Below are positions 19,691 through 33,000 of a stretch of 64,000 nt of DNA, one piece after another. This DNA is from Purshia tridentata. Lineage: Eukaryota; Streptophyta; Magnoliopsida; Rosales; Rosaceae. Within the stretch, counting starts at the first letter, position 1. Every line of letters begins with the position of its first letter. The notes beneath the pieces were generated by a model. The model was not told the origin of the DNA. It saw nothing but the letters and a program-made list of their open reading frames with translations, and ran no database searches. Made by a program: the position numbers and the translations under genes. Location of the stretch: positions 62,001 through 126,000 of the forward strand of contig QANT01004195.1 of NCBI GenBank assembly GCA_003254885.1, in the 5' to 3' direction.

Positions 19691-22600
19691 ATGGGCTCCC
19701 CCGACAACAAACTATCCGAGTTAGTTGACATTGTAAAGTCTTGGATCCCCCGGAGGTCCGAGCCAGCCAATGTGTCCAGGGACTTTTGGATGCCTGATCA
19801 TAGCTGTAGAGTATGTTATGACTGTGATTCCCAGTTCACAATATTTAACCGAAGGCATCATTGTCGACTTTGTGGCCGAGTTTTTTGTGCAAAGTGTACT
19901 GCAAACTCTGTTCCTGCTCCTTCTGATGAGCCGAGGACTGGTAGGGAAGATTGGGACAGGATTAGGGTCTGCAATTATTGCTTCAAGCAATGGGAGCAAG
20001 GGATAACAACAGTTGATCATGGGGCCCCTGAACCCAGCCCTGGCCTCAGTCCATCACCATCAGCAACAAGTTTGGCCAGCACTAATTCCAGCTGCACCTG
20101 CCTCAGTAGCAGCAGTACTGTTGGTTCTACCCCTTATTCGACTGGACCTTATCAGCGTGTGCCATATAGTTCTGGTCTTAGCCCTAGTCAATCTTCGCAA
20201 ATTGATTCAGTTCCAGCCAAGCAAGACAATGTAATATCTCAGAGGAGCGTTAGTTCTGATGCAGCCATGGCAGAGTCATCTCCCAACCAATTTGGATTTT
20301 GCATGAACAGGTATCTCCCGCCCTATCTGAATACTTTTCTTGAGTACTGCACTAAGTGTTGTCACCATTATCTTCTCTAGTTGCACAGGTGTTTACAATT
20401 GTGCTTGTAAGATATTTGTGTGTGCCTTAGTAACGAAAGACATAAACTGGGGTTGGAAGAGTGAACAAAGAATTGCTGTATCCGAGAAATATAATTTGAG
20501 ACATAGTTTCTTCATTTAGTGTTCCTGTTACCTGTGAGACTTGCATGTGTTAGGTCATATAAATGACTGTTCCTTTTAAGTTTCTAGCTGTGATAAATGA
20601 TTCTCAAATCTTTATACCTGATTCTTTATGAAGTAATGCATTTCTGGTTTTTATTTATCCTTTTGATACCAGGAGTGATGATGAGGATGATGACTATGGC
20701 GGTTATCGTTCAGATTCAGAACCAAGGCATTTATCTCATACCAATGACTATTATGGTGCAGTCAATATCGAGGAGTTCGATAACGTTGATGGACCACATC
20801 AGGTTCATCCTGCTGGAGAAAACACTGATGCAAAAAGTTTGAGTTCCTTATTACCTGAGAATTTTGATACACAGGGTGTAGAGGGAATTAAGAATCTTGG
20901 AGAAGAATCAGATGAACATGATAATGGCGATGAATGTGAAGCTTCTCCATATGACATGGAGAGTACAAATGCAGAACCTGTAGATTTTGAGAATAATGGT
21001 CTACTTTGGCTCCCTCCAGAGCCTGAGGATGAAGAAGATGAGAGAGAAGCTGTCTTATTTGATGATGATGATGATGGTAGTGGTGGTGGTGGTGGTGGTG
21101 GTGGTGATGGTGCTATAGGGGAGTGGGGCTATCTACGCCCTTCAAACAGCTTTGGTAGTGGGGAGTCTCGAACTAGGGAGAAGTCAATTGAGGAGCACAG
21201 GAAGGCCATGAAGAATGTGGTGGAAGGTCATTTTAGAGCTTTGGTAGCTCAGCTTTTGCAGGTTGAAAACCTACATCTGGGTGATGAAGATGACAAAGAG
21301 AGTTGGTTGGACATAATTACATCTTTGTCATGGGAAGCTGCCACACTTCTTAAGCCAGATACGAGCAAGGGTGGAGGAATGGATCCTGGGGGATATGTGA
21401 AGGTTAAATGCATAGCTTGTGGGCGTCGGAGTGAGAGGTAATTTTTTTTTTATTGGATCTATGTACACTCACTCTGAAATCTACAATTTAATCTAGGGTA
21501 ATTTAATAATAAAGTACTGATTCTTGACAAAATTAACCAAAAGCTCTCAAACCCAATAATTTACTTATAGCTCACTTTTGATTTAATTTCAAGGTAACAT
21601 CAACTTATCTACAACCACAAATTTAATTTCAAGGTAATATCAAATTACCTACAACCCAAAACCCTAATCATCTACTTCTAAATTTGTCAATAAACATCAA
21701 ATTTATTAGTTTTCTCCTCTAATTTTTTTTTCTTTATATTTGCAGTATAGTTTCAGTTCTTCATATTTGCAGTACTGTTTCAGTTCTTCATATTTACAAT
21801 ACAGTTTCAATTTTCATATTTGCAATACAATTTCAGTTATTCCAATTTCAGTTTCAATTCTTCTAGTTTCAATTTCACATTACAGTTTCAATTTTTCTAG
21901 TTTTAATTTCACATTACAGTTTCAGTTTCAATTTTTACTCGCAGTTTCAGTTTCAATTAACAAATTAAAAAAGTCGCAGTTTCAGTTTAATTTTTCAATT
22001 TCAGTTTCAATTTCATTTTTTATATTAATGTAATTTTTTCAACTTTTATGTTTCAGTTTCAGTTAGCAAATTTTAAAAATCGCAGTTTCAGATTCATTTT
22101 GCAATTTCAGTTTTATTTTACAATTACAATTCACAATTTCAGTTTGTATTCTCATTTTGCAATTTTTGTTCACAATTTAGTTTGTATTTTTAATTCACAG
22201 TTTCAGTTTGCATTTTAAAATTAAATCACTCTAAAAATAATCATAAAATAGATGGTAGTATCAACGATTTTAAACATAACTAGATAAGTACAATATAAAT
22301 AAAAAATAGAAATAAATTTTTTCCTTGGGGCCACAGGACAATGGTATTAGAGCAACAATAAATCAAATCTAATATTAAATAAGACACAGCATACATTTCA
22401 CCCATCCATAGGTATAGAATGGTTTAGATTAAGTGTGGTTTAATTAATATTAATAGGGCTGGGCAAAGGAATATAGAAGTAAGTACGTGGGCAGTCATGG
22501 CTTAAGAGCTAGAGAGAGAAAAGTTGGAGGTGATGATAATTGATCAGTATATAAATTAAAAAAGATAAAAAATTATTAAAATAATGATAGACTAAATAGG

Positions 22601-25600
22601 ATGCAAAACATGCATCTTACAATAATTATCTCTTTAATCTATTGAGAAGGCTTATTAAAATGGATGATTCATAGTTTTAGTTATGTCCTTTGAGATGGAT
22701 GACATTTTGTAGAACTGATTGTGCTGAATAGATTCTCCGTATGTTTGCTTGAGTATTTTCACTTCATATCTTCCATCATCACCATTAATTGGAATAACGA
22801 TTCATTAAGTTTATATGTTCTTAAAACAAATCACCAATTTTCATGATATTGATGGTATTTCATTTCATTTTCTTAGTATGGTGATTAAAGGAGTTGTTTG
22901 TAAGAAAAATGTGGCTCACCGGAGAATGAAATCAAAGAAAGAAAAACCGCGTTTCTTAATCCTTGGAGGAGCTTTGGAATATCAGCGTGTTTCAAACCTA
23001 TTGTCGAGTTTTGATACTTTGTTGCAGCAGGTTATTATATAACTTTTCCCTGCATATGTTTTTACACTGACTTTTTTGCCATTCATTTAGCAATCTGGGA
23101 TGTTTTTATTTCTGATGGGCTAGATTCTCTTTTCTAGGAAATGGACCATCTGAAGATGGCAGTGGCTAAGATAGACGCACATCACCCTAATGTTCTGTTG
23201 GTGGAGAAGTCTGTATCTCGGTATGCTCAAGAGTACCTTCTTGCGAAAGACATATCACTTGTTCTGAATATTAAGAGGCCACTTTTAGAGCGAATAGCCC
23301 GCTGCACTGGGGCACAAATAGTCCCTTCAATAGATCATCTTACATCACCAAAACTAGGGTATTGTGACATGTTCCATGTGGAGAAATTTCTTGAAGTGCA
23401 TGGCAGTGCTGGGCAAGGTGGGAAGAAATTGACAAAGACTCTGATGTTCTTCGAAGGTTGCCCAAAGCCCTTGGGTGTTACTGTAAGTCCTGAATATATA
23501 CACATAATATACAGCACAAAGGTACAAAGTAATGATGTTTTGAAGCTTCAATCCTTGGGCATTGACTGGCACTTTAATTGTGTCTTGTTTTTAGACCTTG
23601 AATGTGTAGGCTAGAACTTGATGTTATTACTAATGCATAGGTTATCTACAAAATATATATATATAATGTCTGCGTGGGAGCACAAAGGCAATATAGCAGA
23701 GACTAGAGAATTGCAATCAGGTTAATGAGATCGCTTATTAAGGATGTTAATATGGATTTGTTCTCCTGTGGATTGTGAGGCAGCATCTTCATGCCCTTTT
23801 AACATTGGAGCACTAACTGCTTTAGTTATTCCTTTTACTCTATTTTCTGGTTCTTAACTTCCGAAAGAAAAAGAATAGTCAGAACAGTTGAGATGAATGT
23901 ATTGCTTAACTTTGTTTCAGATTTTGCTCCATGGTGCCAATGGGGATGAGTTAAAGAAGGTGAAACATGTTGTCCAGTATGGAGTTTTTGCGGCTTATCA
24001 CTTGGCTCTGGAGACTTCATTTTTAGCTGATGAAGGTGCTTCACTTCCAGAACTTCCTTTGAAGTCTGTGATAACTGTTGCACTACCCAATAAACCATCA
24101 AGTATTGACAGGTCCATTTCCACCATACCTGGATTTAGTGTCCCAGCGGTTGGCAAGCCTCAGGGTCCGGATGGTAGCAGTGAACAACAGCAATCTAATA
24201 AAGGCTTAATTTCAGATAGTGGCTCATGTACCAGTCTTGACCCCAATTTAAAGATTGAAGGCGCCAATTCAATTTACTTGCCTAAAGCTCCTTGTTCTCA
24301 AGCTTTTCTCATAGAACATGCCTCAACCTCTACCAAATCTACATCTCCCTTCACTTCCTTGTCTCCCCCTAGACAGGATATCAAAGGATCCTACCGTAAA
24401 GAGCTCTCCTCAATTTGTGCCTCTGAGGATAATATTGATGTGGGGTCTAAAGAATCTTGTCCAGCCAAAATAGCTAAGGTTGGGGAAGCTTTGGTCAATG
24501 ATAATTTGATCTGTAATTCTTTTGGCACCTCAGAAGCATTAGGAGATGGTGGCAGCTGTGGCCACGCTGGGGATAATCTTAATGAGGAGGTGGGATCTTC
24601 AAAGGAAGAGTTCCCCCCCTCACCTTCAGACCATCAGAGCATTTTGGTTTCCTTATCAACACGATGTGTGTGGAAGGGAACTGTGTGTGAACGGGCCCAT
24701 CTCTTTCGAATCAAATACTATGGAAGCTTTGACAAGCCTTTGGGGAGGTTTTTACGAGATCATCTTTTTGATCAGGTATTTACATTATTTCAAACATAGC
24801 CTAATTCTATTTGCTAATTTTATATGAAACATATTCTTCATCAGCAATCTCATAAGAAGTTGTCATTGAATTCTTCTTTTTTATTAGAGTTATCTCTGTC
24901 GTTCATGTGGGATGCCATCAGAAGCGCATGTTCATTGTTATACTCATAGACAAGGGAGCCTTACAATATCAGTTAAGAAACTCCCAGAGATTTTACTGCC
25001 AGGGGAAAGGGAAGGCAAAATTTGGATGTGGCACAGGTGCTTGAGATGTCCTCGGACCAATGGCTTCCCTCCAGCCACTCGCAGGGTAGTAATGTCTGAT
25101 GCTGCTTGGGGTTTATCTTTTGGGAAATTTTTGGAATTGAGTTTTTCAAATCATGCTGCTGCAAACAGAGTTGCAAGCTGCGGTCATTCCCTTCACAGAG
25201 ATTGTCTTCGGTTTTATGGGTATGCATTTTCCCTTACGAAGTGTTAAAACGTGCACCAACCAGTCTCAGTCCACCCAACCGTATAGAATATTAAAGAAGG
25301 AAAACATTAAGGACATGCATGACATTTCTTTCACTTTACAAGATATATACACACATTAGTAATTTTGGCGTACTTGTTAACTTTCTGTGCTTATACATCT
25401 ACAGTGGAGTATGAGTCAGGGTGGTTTCATTTTCTCATTAGCTTAAGGTGGTCTGCCTGGGGTTTTCTTGGGTTGAGTGATATAGAGTTCAGGCCATCTT
25501 GTCATCAGTCCAAGTTTACCCTTTTGCCTTATGTTTTTTTAATTTCAGAGAAAAGCTTATACTTTGTATCACCTTGTTTCTTTTTGTACTTGCTGGGTGC

Positions 25601-28600
25601 TCGTCTAGAAAACCTACTGGGTGAGTTTAGGTGAGCATCAATGTAGGCTTTCTCAGGCATGTAGATTGCTCTTTGAAGCTTTTAAGTGCTTAGAATTCAT
25701 CTAAAGCACCTTAAGTTATTATCTTCTTATACTATTGTTCTTACCTGTACAGTTTTGGGAGAATGGTTGCTTGCTTTCGCTATGCCTCAATTCATGTTCA
25801 TTCTGTTTATCTTCCACCACCGAAACTTGAATTTAACTATGATAATCAGGAATGGATACAAAAAGAAGCATATGAGGTGCAACTTTTGAATCTTATTTGA
25901 TACAGCAACAGATTCTAAATTCTCAATGCTTATGAGATTATTGATCTTGTCTACTAGGTGGGTAACCGAGCAGAGCTTCTATTTACTGAATTGCGTAGTG
26001 CTCTTCATCAGATTTTAGAGAAGATAGCATTTGCAGGGACACAGGATGGTGGTAAGAAAGCACCTGAACCAAGTTATCAAATTGCAGAACTTGAAGGAAT
26101 GCTTCAAAAGGAAAGAGAAGACTTTGAGGTAGTTCACATGAATCCCACCCCCACTCTGCCTGCTCTCTCTCTCTCCCACCACCCCTCCCAAAAAAAAGAA
26201 AAAAAAGAAGAAGAGAAAAGAGGGATATAAATATGAGCCAAAGTTGCTTTTGGAGAAAAAAATTTGCTGTTCTGTATACAGTACACAATGCATTGCCTGC
26301 ATGATACTTAGGATTCCAACTTTTGGATGGATGATAGACTTCAATTTATTTGAAATGTTTGAAGTACTCATCCAAGGTTAATTATTGATTTAAATGGACT
26401 TCTAAACAAGAACCTACTGTCTGAGTCGTCCCGATTAATTTACAAAGAGCTATCATATAGCATATTGGTATAGCATATGTGAGGAAAAAATTGGTTTTCC
26501 TTCCTGCTTGAAGTTTACCCTACATTATTTATTTGCTCTTTTTTTTTTCTTTTTCTTTTTTCATTTGTTAGAGAAGGAAGTTATATTATTTGTGGTTTTC
26601 ATTGGTGACATGACATCGTGCAGGAATCATTACGAAAAGTGATGAATAGGGAGGTGAAGTTTGGCCAGCCTGCTATTGATATTCTTGAGATCAATAAATT
26701 GCGGAGGCAGTTACTCTTCCACTCTTATGTTTGGGACCAACGCCTGATTCATGCAGCCAGTTTAAGTAACAATAATCTTCAGGAAGGTTGGAGCAGTTCC
26801 ATTCCCAAACTCAAGGAGAAACCTATGATTTCTGCGGAGAAGCTAGTCGAGAAGCCAGTTAAAGGATTTAGTAGTTGTGATTCCTCTCCTCCGGATACAA
26901 AGCCTGATATAAATATTAGCCAAGGAGGAGAAGTTGGCTACTTTAACCAGCCTGGAGGGGTTCAGAACAGAACTGAAATGGGTCTGGACCCAACTCTTAG
27001 GAAAGAGACTGAGCTTTCTGCCCCTTCTTCTGAAAATATCATTGATAAATCTGATCCGTGGGAATCTGGAAAAATTGTACGAAGGGCCTTCTCAGAAGGG
27101 AGTGAGTGTTCTGTAGTGGCCAATTTATCTGATACCCTTGATGCAGCTTGGACTGGTGAAATTCACCCAACTAATACAATAGCTAAAGAGAATGGCTACT
27201 CTCTTCCTGAGTCAACCTTAGTAAATTCTCCAACTGTGGTAAAAAAAGCTGCATCAAATTCGGATTTGGAAAATTGTCCTATTGACCAAGTTGCGGTACA
27301 GGCAACTCGGTCTGTTAGCTCTATATCTCTTAAGGGGCTCAGCAATGTTGAAAGCTCCACAATCCGGGTAGGCATGTCCTTTCCAAATGTCAATAGCTCA
27401 TTCAACAAAATTCCCTTGCATGCTCAAAAAGTCTGTATTGGTGATTACAATCCTGTTTATGTTCCATCGTTCCGGGAATTGGAACGGCAAAGTGGTGCCA
27501 GGCTGCTACTGCCTGTTGGCATCAATGACACTGTTATCCCTGTTTTTGATGATGAACCCACTAGTGTTATTGCATATGCGCTTGTCTCGCCAAATTATCA
27601 TTTGCAGATTTCTGAGTCTGAGAGACCGAAAGATGCAGGGGATTCTTTAGTCTCATTACCGCTTTTTGATTCAGCAAATCTTCTTTCACTTACCTCTTTT
27701 GATGAGGCAGTTTCTGAGACCTACAGAAGTCTTGGTTCTTCTGATGAGACCATGTTATCCATGTCGAGGTCCCGGAGCACTCAGTCTCTGGACTCACTCT
27801 TGTCAAAGGATTTACATGCTAGGGTTTCTTTTACAGATGATGGCCCCCTTGGTAAGGTGAAGTATACAGTGACTTGTTACTATGCAACGCGGTTTGAGGC
27901 TTTAAGGAGGACATGTTGCCCTTCTGAATTAGATTTCGTGCGATCTCTTAGCCACTGTAAGAAGTGGGGAGCCCAGGGTGGGAAAAGCAATGTTTTCTTT
28001 GCAAAAACCCTGGATGATCGTTTTATCATCAAACAAGTTACAAAGACGGAGCTGGAGTCATTTATCAAGTTTGCACCAGCTTATTTTAAGTATTTGTCTG
28101 AGTCAATCAGTACTCGAAGCCCAACTTGCCTGGCAAAGATCCTGGGTATTTATCAGGTATTCTTGGTTGCCTTTTTCATTTGCCTTGTTCACTGCTTTTG
28201 CTGCTGCTGTTTTTTCAAACATGGAACTAGCAACTAGTTCTGATCTGATATTTACTAAATCTTCCCTTAAAAGTCATTCAAATCTCAATCTAGACATCTT
28301 GCTAACAAGTGCAAATTTTACATGTATTTTTTGACTTGTCCAATCAAAGAGAGAAACCAAATTCTTTTACTGCAACTCAAAAAAGAGTTCACCATTCTCC
28401 CAGAAAAGATAAATCCTGATCTGCAATTTTATACTATATCTGAGACTAACCCAATTTTAGACCGTCTTATTCTTAATGATACAACTTTATTGTTAATTTG
28501 CAATTTTATTTCTCTTTTGCCTTGAAGGTCTCATCAAAGCATGGTAAAGCCGGGAAAGAGTCCAAGATGGATGTTTTAGTAATGGAGAATCTATTATTTA

Positions 28601-29242
28601 GACAGAATGTCACACGGCTTTATGACCTGAAAGGATCTTCTCGATCACGTTATAATCCAGATACAAGTGGGAGCAATAAAGTTCTACTGGACCAGAATCT
28701 GATTGAAGCAATGCCAACTTCTCCAATTTTTGTGGGGAACAAGGCAAAGCGGCTACTAGAGAGAGCTGTCTGGAATGATACTGCATTCCTTGCTGTAAGT
28801 TAGACTTAACCGCTTGTTGTCATGTTGATATTTTCTCAGAAACCCACATAGTGGATTAGATTTTGGTATTGCCATATTATCATGCCATCTATTTGTTGCT
28901 ATTATATTGTAACGTATTTTGCTACAGTCGGTCGATGTGATGGACTACTCATTACTGGTTGGCGTGGATGAGGAAAAGCATGAGCTAGTTTTGGGGATCA
29001 TTGATTTCATGAGGCAATATACATGGGACAAGCACCTTGAAACTTGGGTGAAGACCTCAGGCATCCTTGGTGGTTCCAAGAACACGTCTCCAACTGTGAT
29101 TTCACCTCAGCAGTATAAGAAACGCTTCAGAAAAGCTATGACTGGTTATTTTCTCATGGTTCCTGATCAGTGGTCTCCCCAACCGATCGTTCCAAGTGGA
29201 TCCCAATCAGACCATTATGAAGAAAATTCGCAAGGTGATTGA
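19691..29242 (+). CDS. FAB1: FAB1/PIKfyve-type phosphatidylinositol-3-phosphate 5-kinase
   Basis: An 1826-residue endosomal kinase that makes PI(3,5)P2 from PI3P. Eleven coding exons: 19691-20310, 20673-21437, 22877-23030, 23138-23482, 23921-24775, 24888-25219, 25753-25876, 25958-26128, 26624-28156, 28528-28794 and 28928-29242. A FYVE finger spans about residues 34-102 (WMPDHSC, RRHHCRLCG, CNYC). An acidic linker contains an Asp run followed by a Gly run near 336-352. The chaperonin-like CCT domain follows (EKPRFLILGGALEYQR, VLLVEKSVSRYAQEYLL, GVFAAYHLALETSFLADEG). Then comes the Cys-rich FAB1 region (CGHSLHRDCLRFYGFGRMVA). The C-terminal lipid kinase (about 1520-1800) has NVFFAKTLDDRFIIKQVTK with the ATP-binding lysine, LYDLKGS, VMDYSLLVGVD and IIDFMRQYTWDKHLE. 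Order and length match Arabidopsis FAB1A/FAB1B. It converges on COG3. Confidence 0.96.
21438..22876 (+). other. FAB1 intron 2, long and repeat-rich
   Basis: At 1.44 kb this is by far the longest FAB1 intron. It holds the TTTCAG-rich degenerate array at 21733-22215. The rest is AT-rich with no recognised gene. It is removed cleanly in phase (AG from the upstream exon plus T gives the conserved Ser-Met-Val). Confidence 0.85.
21733..22215 (+). repeat. Degenerate minisatellite rich in TTTCAG, in FAB1 intron 2
   Basis: The array begins with about four copies of a 27-base unit (core ATTTGCAGTA then GTTTCAGTTCTTCAT). It passes into ~34-base units built from TAGTTTCAATTTCACATTA, and then into irregular CAGTTTCAGTTTCAATTT strings. 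Two copies of an AAAAA-TCGCAGTTTCAG block also occur. I count about 14 exact TTTCAG hexamers. The open frame seen across it is an artefact of the repeat. Confidence 0.8.
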
Positions 29243-30016
29243 GGACCTCATACCTTTTGCCTTTTGCCTGTATATGTCGAGATTTAAGCCGAATAATCAA
29301 TCCCCACCTGTACATGTCAAGATATGAGCTGAATAATCCTTTTGATGTCTAATGCAAGCTATAAAATCAATTATTTGTCGCATATCTTCTCTCTTTCTTC
29401 CAATGTAATATTTTATTGACCGTCATTTTTTATTCTTTTTTTTGTTAGAATTTTATTCTTTTGAAATATACATGTAATTTTTCTGTCAGGCGCATATCAC
29501 TTCTGAAATCCTTGAATTTGATTTCCCAATTTTTACCTGTGATTTCATAATATGATTTCTCAAGTTCGTCGGACAAACCCATCTCTTTTGTTCTTTCGGA
29601 CAAATCATAAGGATATCTGCGGAGGGATATCTGAGTTTATGATAATTTGAGCTATTTGAGAATGCGCCTTTGGGATTTATCGGCAAGGACTTAGCGAAGG
29701 GCTTGAATGCATAAGCGGCTTATTTCCCAGTTGAAAATAACAAATGCTTACATAAATTATGACAGTCTACAAATTGTGCTTCACGGAATGAAAAAATAGA
29801 AATTGAATTGAACAAAAACTATACTCTGCTTAACACAAACCCTGTAAGGCTACCCGTCGGCTTATTATTTGATACCAAAACTGATACATATACTCCTCGT
29901 TTCGTATGAGTTTCAACACTGCAGAATTTCTCTAATCTACCAATAATAACCTTTAGATCATCCAGTTAATGGGAAGAATTTGTATGATGCGAGTCAATGG
30001 CCTTCACAAACGCACT
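29243..30016. other. Convergent 3' spacer between FAB1 and COG3
   Basis: This 774-base gap holds the 3'UTRs of two genes transcribed toward each other. It is T-rich around 29390-29470. No gene or repeat is recognised. Confidence 0.55.
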
Positions 30017-33000
30017 CTACAGGAGATTATCAAGTTGTGCTTGTAGGTCTTGTATGGAAGACATGTTTATGATTCCTTGTATCTCTTCCAGAGAATACTC
30101 GGCCTTTAGAAGGGACTGTACTTGTATGTGGGCTTCCACAATATTTGTCCTGCATAAAAAAGGAGAGAGAAAGTTCCACTTTAGATGTTGGGGAATAGTT
30201 GTACTTGCATCCATGAGCATGACAGACAATAATGGTGGAATGATAGAACTCTCAGTATGAACACTGCTGTTCCAAATGACCTAGTAGCGAAAGGATAAAC
30301 GACCAACAAACTAAAACAATAAGAGAAAACACCTTGTACGTGTGAATAATGTACTCACTTTATTGGTTTGAATAGTATAGTCCGTGTTGATGGGTTCTGC
30401 AGATAAAGCTTCATCTTCGTCATAACCATTGGCAACTCTTGCTGAATAGCAGTAGATACCTGTTCCATATATATGCGTGATGAAATCAGCTCTTGTTGAA
30501 CCTTAGTGGACTGGATAAGTTATAAGTGAAATCAAAGAAAATGAGCAATAAATTTAAATGCATACCCTTTGAACAAGTTCAGCCACCTTATCCGGAGTTG
30601 CAAAAGCTTGATCTTTGAGTGGTTTGGCCATACCCGAATCTACCTTTTGATTCTGGCTGCCTGAGGACATTGAAACTTTCACAGCGGTGACCTGTAGAAA
30701 AGCACATTGAAACGTCATCGGCGTGATTAAACTTCTGAAGTGCAAGGGTACATAATCCATGAGAAATGTGACCTGAATGTGAGAAAACTTGGTAAAGGCA
30801 GGATTTTTTAACGATATTTGTATACTTGTATGAAGGTATTTTTTAATTCAACTAGAGGCCTGGGCAGCAGCCGTCTCATCCCCCAAAAACCCCCCTACCA
30901 CGTGAAGGCAGGATTCGATCCTAGGAACCTCAATATAATGCCATAAGAGTTTTACCAATAAAGATAGCTAGAATATTTGGATGAAGTTGTTTTCAGGTTA
31001 TAGAGAGCATTCAGATATGTGATTATGAAGAGGCAAGGGTAGCAAAATTCCAAAATATCTAATTTCAGAGCATATGGATTCTTTTGAGGTCTGTTGTTAG
31101 GCAATTTGTTCTAACAATCTGTTTGATTTATTAATTGCGTAGGGGTCTGGTCTCATTAGTTTTCCAGCCATATTATTAAGGGGGATAACGACAAACCTTG
31201 GTAACAAATGAAAGCATAGGATCCACAACTAGCTTAGTGACTGACATAATGAACTCCTCACAAGTGGTTTTCAGGCTTTTCTCCAGTTCCTGCGAGTAAA
31301 TTAATATGAATGGAAGTACTGGCTGATTAGGATGAAATCTAGAACAAAACAACACCACAAAAAGAACCAAAAGTCACGACAATAAAAACTAAATCTTGCT
31401 CCAAAAGCCTATCTAATGAAGAAAGTTGGCATTATCAATGTAAACACTAAAAAGGGAAAAGCTAGCTTTAGATCTAGGTGTTTGGTCTCTCGTTTTTGCT
31501 GACGAGATTTTGAGCAAACACATTGTTAAGAAATAATTGATTGAAAGTAAGACTGTCAAACCTTCTTGGCATCTATTTGACTTTCCAAAACACGGGGCGA
31601 TAGGGTTCTTGCCAGTGAAGTTGACCTGGACCAGTCAAATAGAGAGGCCTGACCTCTAAGAATCCGTCTTAGATGCTCCTGGCAAAAGAGATTGAAAAAA
31701 ATTAATAAGACTTTCATTCAATCAAATTTCAAGCATTTAAGGAGCTTTTAGTGCATTGTTACTTAAACCAAATCCAAATTCTGAATATCTTGGCTAATGA
31801 AAAAACAAACAAACTACAGAATTTCGACATTTTTAAACAAAATAATGATAAATTGTCTCATCATTATAGTGAAGGCTAGAAGGAGATATCAGACATAAAA
31901 AATAAAATAAATTTCAGACATAACAGTACACGTTTCCATTTTTCCTGCTATTTAAAACCCTGATCAGAACACTAGATAATGCACTTGGATAGGAAGCTTT
32001 AGCTTTTGAAGCAACTAACCAGCAAGTGAGAGAAGTCAAGTTCCTTGTGTGTGACAGAAAACTCAATATCGAAAGGTGCAATCTGGGAAGACAAAATACA
32101 TGCATCAATCAGTAAATTTTTATAGAAAAACTATCCATGATATATACAGCAGAAATAAGGGATCACCTGCTCCCTTAAGATAAGAAGATGTTTTATGAGG
32201 AAAAGCTGACCATCCATTGGTGATGATCTCTTTGCAATAAGTTTGCTTGCTTTCTGGCAGATGAAAGGAACGCTAATCAATTACATGTGGTTTTTTGTTG
32301 ACATGTTAAACAAAATATTTAAAACATGGATCACCATACTAAGGCCACGTTAATTAAATCCCAGCATCTCCATAAACAAGGATAACACAGTGTGTTATGA
32401 CAGTAGAGTTATATAACAAATTAGAGTAGAATTATGCACAGCGAATTTCCTACATACTGCATATGACAGTAGACATTCAATTACTGACCTGAATAGATAT
32501 TGAACAAACTTCAACAACTTCCTGATAGAAACAACAAAAAGCCAATTGTTTAGCAAAATTTATACAATAGTGTTATTCAAGACAATTTATAACATGGTAG
32601 CTCAAAGGCTTAAGTACCTGTGCTAAACCAGTGAAAACTGCTGGTTCTAAACAGCGATCCAGCTTTGAAAGACAAGATATTGTTTTCTCTAGAGGTGGAT
32701 ACCATGTTTTAAAAACAAGGTTTTCATCAGCCTGCAATTTGACCCCAAAAAAAAAAAAAAGATAAGGAAAGAGGAGAAAATCATTCTGGATACATTGATC
32801 TTCATATTCAGTAATGACACAGAACTGGAGCTAACAGTACTGTTCCATTTGCCACCGCTACCATCAAATAGATACTCAAATACATGTTACATGAGTATTA
32901 CATGGGCAAGGCATACTAGTGGCCCTAGACTGCACACCTAATGGGTATATTTGAAAATATAAGTGGTGAATAAATTCTTAGGTCACTAAATGGTATCTCC

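Noticed and set aside
21740-22033. 97-codon open frame rich in Ser, Phe and Gln
   Set aside because: It lies wholly in the FAB1 intron repeat. The absence of stops comes from the repeated TTTCAG units, and no domain is visible.
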